Part shown: in pieces, positions 39,963 to 40,202 of the stretch
Numbering within the stretch: the stretch's first letter is position 1
Layout: each line of letters begins with the position of its first letter
Assembly (NCBI GenBank): GCA_017431725.1
Contig: JAFRKN010000002.1
Coordinates: forward strand, 1 to 40,202
From: Candidatus Saccharimonadota bacterium
Lineage (GTDB): Bacteria; Patescibacteriota; Saccharimonadia; Saccharimonadales; Saccharimonadaceae
Direction: 5' to 3'
Length of the DNA: 40,202 nucleotides
Notes under the pieces: model-generated
Seen by the model: the letters and a program-made list of their open reading frames with translations, nothing else
Database searches by the model: none
Told to the model about the DNA's origin: nothing
Program-made: the position numbers and the translations under genes

Positions 39963-40040
39963 GGTGGGATTAGCTCAGATGGTTAGAGCGTCTGATTGTG
40001 GTCCAGAAGGTCGTCGGTTCGATCCCGATATCCCACCCCA
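39963..40040 (+). tRNA. tRNA-His (GUG)
   Basis: A cloverleaf with an extra 5' G (G-1) opposite discriminator C73, diagnostic for His. Anticodon loop TTGTGGT, encoded CCA. The last anticodon-stem pair is an A-C mismatch. TATAAT at 39948-39953 is the likely -10. Confidence 0.93.
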
Positions 40041-40050
40041 TTAACAGTTT

Positions 40051-40125
40051 GCGGGTATAGTACAGCGGTTAGTATATCAGTTTTCCAAACTGAGGATGGC
40101 GGTTCGATTCCGCCTACCCGCACCA
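40051..40125 (+). tRNA. tRNA-Gly (UCC)
   Basis: A 75-base cloverleaf, acceptor GCGGGTA/TACCCGC, anticodon loop TTTCCAA, encoded CCA. Ten bases after tRNA-His, so probably one transcript. Confidence 0.94.
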
Positions 40126-40139
40126 TTCGAGTTGAAAGG

Positions 40140-40158
40140 CGCCATCTCGGCGTTTTTT
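40140..40158 (+). terminator. weak terminator after tRNA-Gly
   Basis: CGCC/GGCG is a short stem with a five-base loop, followed by six T residues. Confidence 0.5.
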
Positions 40159-40202
40159 CGTGTTCGCTCTATCAATAATAGCGCTTCACAAGAATAAAAC
40201 AC

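Noticed and set aside
1-40202. CRISPR array or cas genes
   Set aside because: No regularly spaced direct repeats and no Cas-like protein are present; repeats seen are palindromes and the VR/TR pair.
1-40202. Recoding of UGA as Gly (SR1/Gracilibacteria code)
   Set aside because: TGA ends several genes exactly where the families end (for example at 20253, 26488 and 38985), so it is a normal stop.

Overview
The window looks like chromosome from a Patescibacteria/CPR bacterium, most likely Candidatus Saccharibacteria (TM7). The DNA is AT-rich and tightly packed, with ATGA overlaps inside operons. Type IV pilin-like genes, a PilB-type ATPase, ComEC and many lineage-restricted small membrane proteins are present. 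TGA is used as an ordinary stop, which argues against SR1/Gracilibacteria. The assignment rests on gene content and style, not on a database search. Many genes that start a transcript have a TATAAT box ending 6-7 bases before the start codon and no Shine-Dalgarno (leaderless). Others have clear AGGAG-type sites.

The special feature is a complete diversity-generating retroelement (DGR) at 1-2850. It comprises the 3' end of a target gene carrying a variable repeat (VR, 136-364), an accessory gene (412-1278), a DGR-type reverse transcriptase (1280-2410) and a template repeat (TR, 2434-2662) in inverted orientation. VR and TR align without gaps over 229 bp and differ at 38 positions; 37 of these are adenines in the TR. 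The accessory protein appears to be a fusion: coiled coil, a segment resembling MutS domain I, and an Avd-like helical C-terminus. The TR lies just downstream of dnaK on the same strand, behind its own TGCTATAAT box and a hairpin-rich leader.

Region by region: 2850-4842 dnaK with a double CIRCE operator. 4853-4995 a long imperfect hairpin. 5024-7930 ruvB, a PH-domain membrane protein, a pilin and a surface-anchored protein. 8155-8926 tRNAs Met, Arg(UCG), Arg(CCG), an AbrB-like gene and a tRNA remnant. 9003-11423 comEC, yebC, a tiny basic protein and tRNA-Ser. 11447-15724 a DUF1846 protein and a membrane-bound Clp-like ATPase with a partner. 15759-20253 a PilB-type ATPase, a methyltransferase, tRNA-Arg(UCU) and an ABC exporter. 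20288-22971 a large hairpin, aspS with an in-frame palindromic insertion, and a CBS protein. 23003-28820 a DsbA-like protein, small proteins, tRNA-Ile(UAU), an FtsB-like protein, three pilin-like genes and tRNA-fMet. 28887-33489 a cysteine-less flavoprotein operon, a lamin-tail surface protein, an adenylate-kinase-like protein and a small protein. 33618-35535 hrcA-grpE under CIRCE, then bL25. 35543-39941 a PfkB-like/aldolase fusion, a phosphomannomutase-like HAD protein, tpiA and two unknowns. 39963-40125 tRNAs His and Gly.

How parts fit: HrcA (33662) should repress both its own operon with grpE and dnaK through CIRCE sites, a small heat-shock regulon. The pilin genes and PilB-like ATPase probably serve a type IV pilus which, with ComEC, could take up DNA. 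Aldolase and triosephosphate isomerase represent lower glycolysis.
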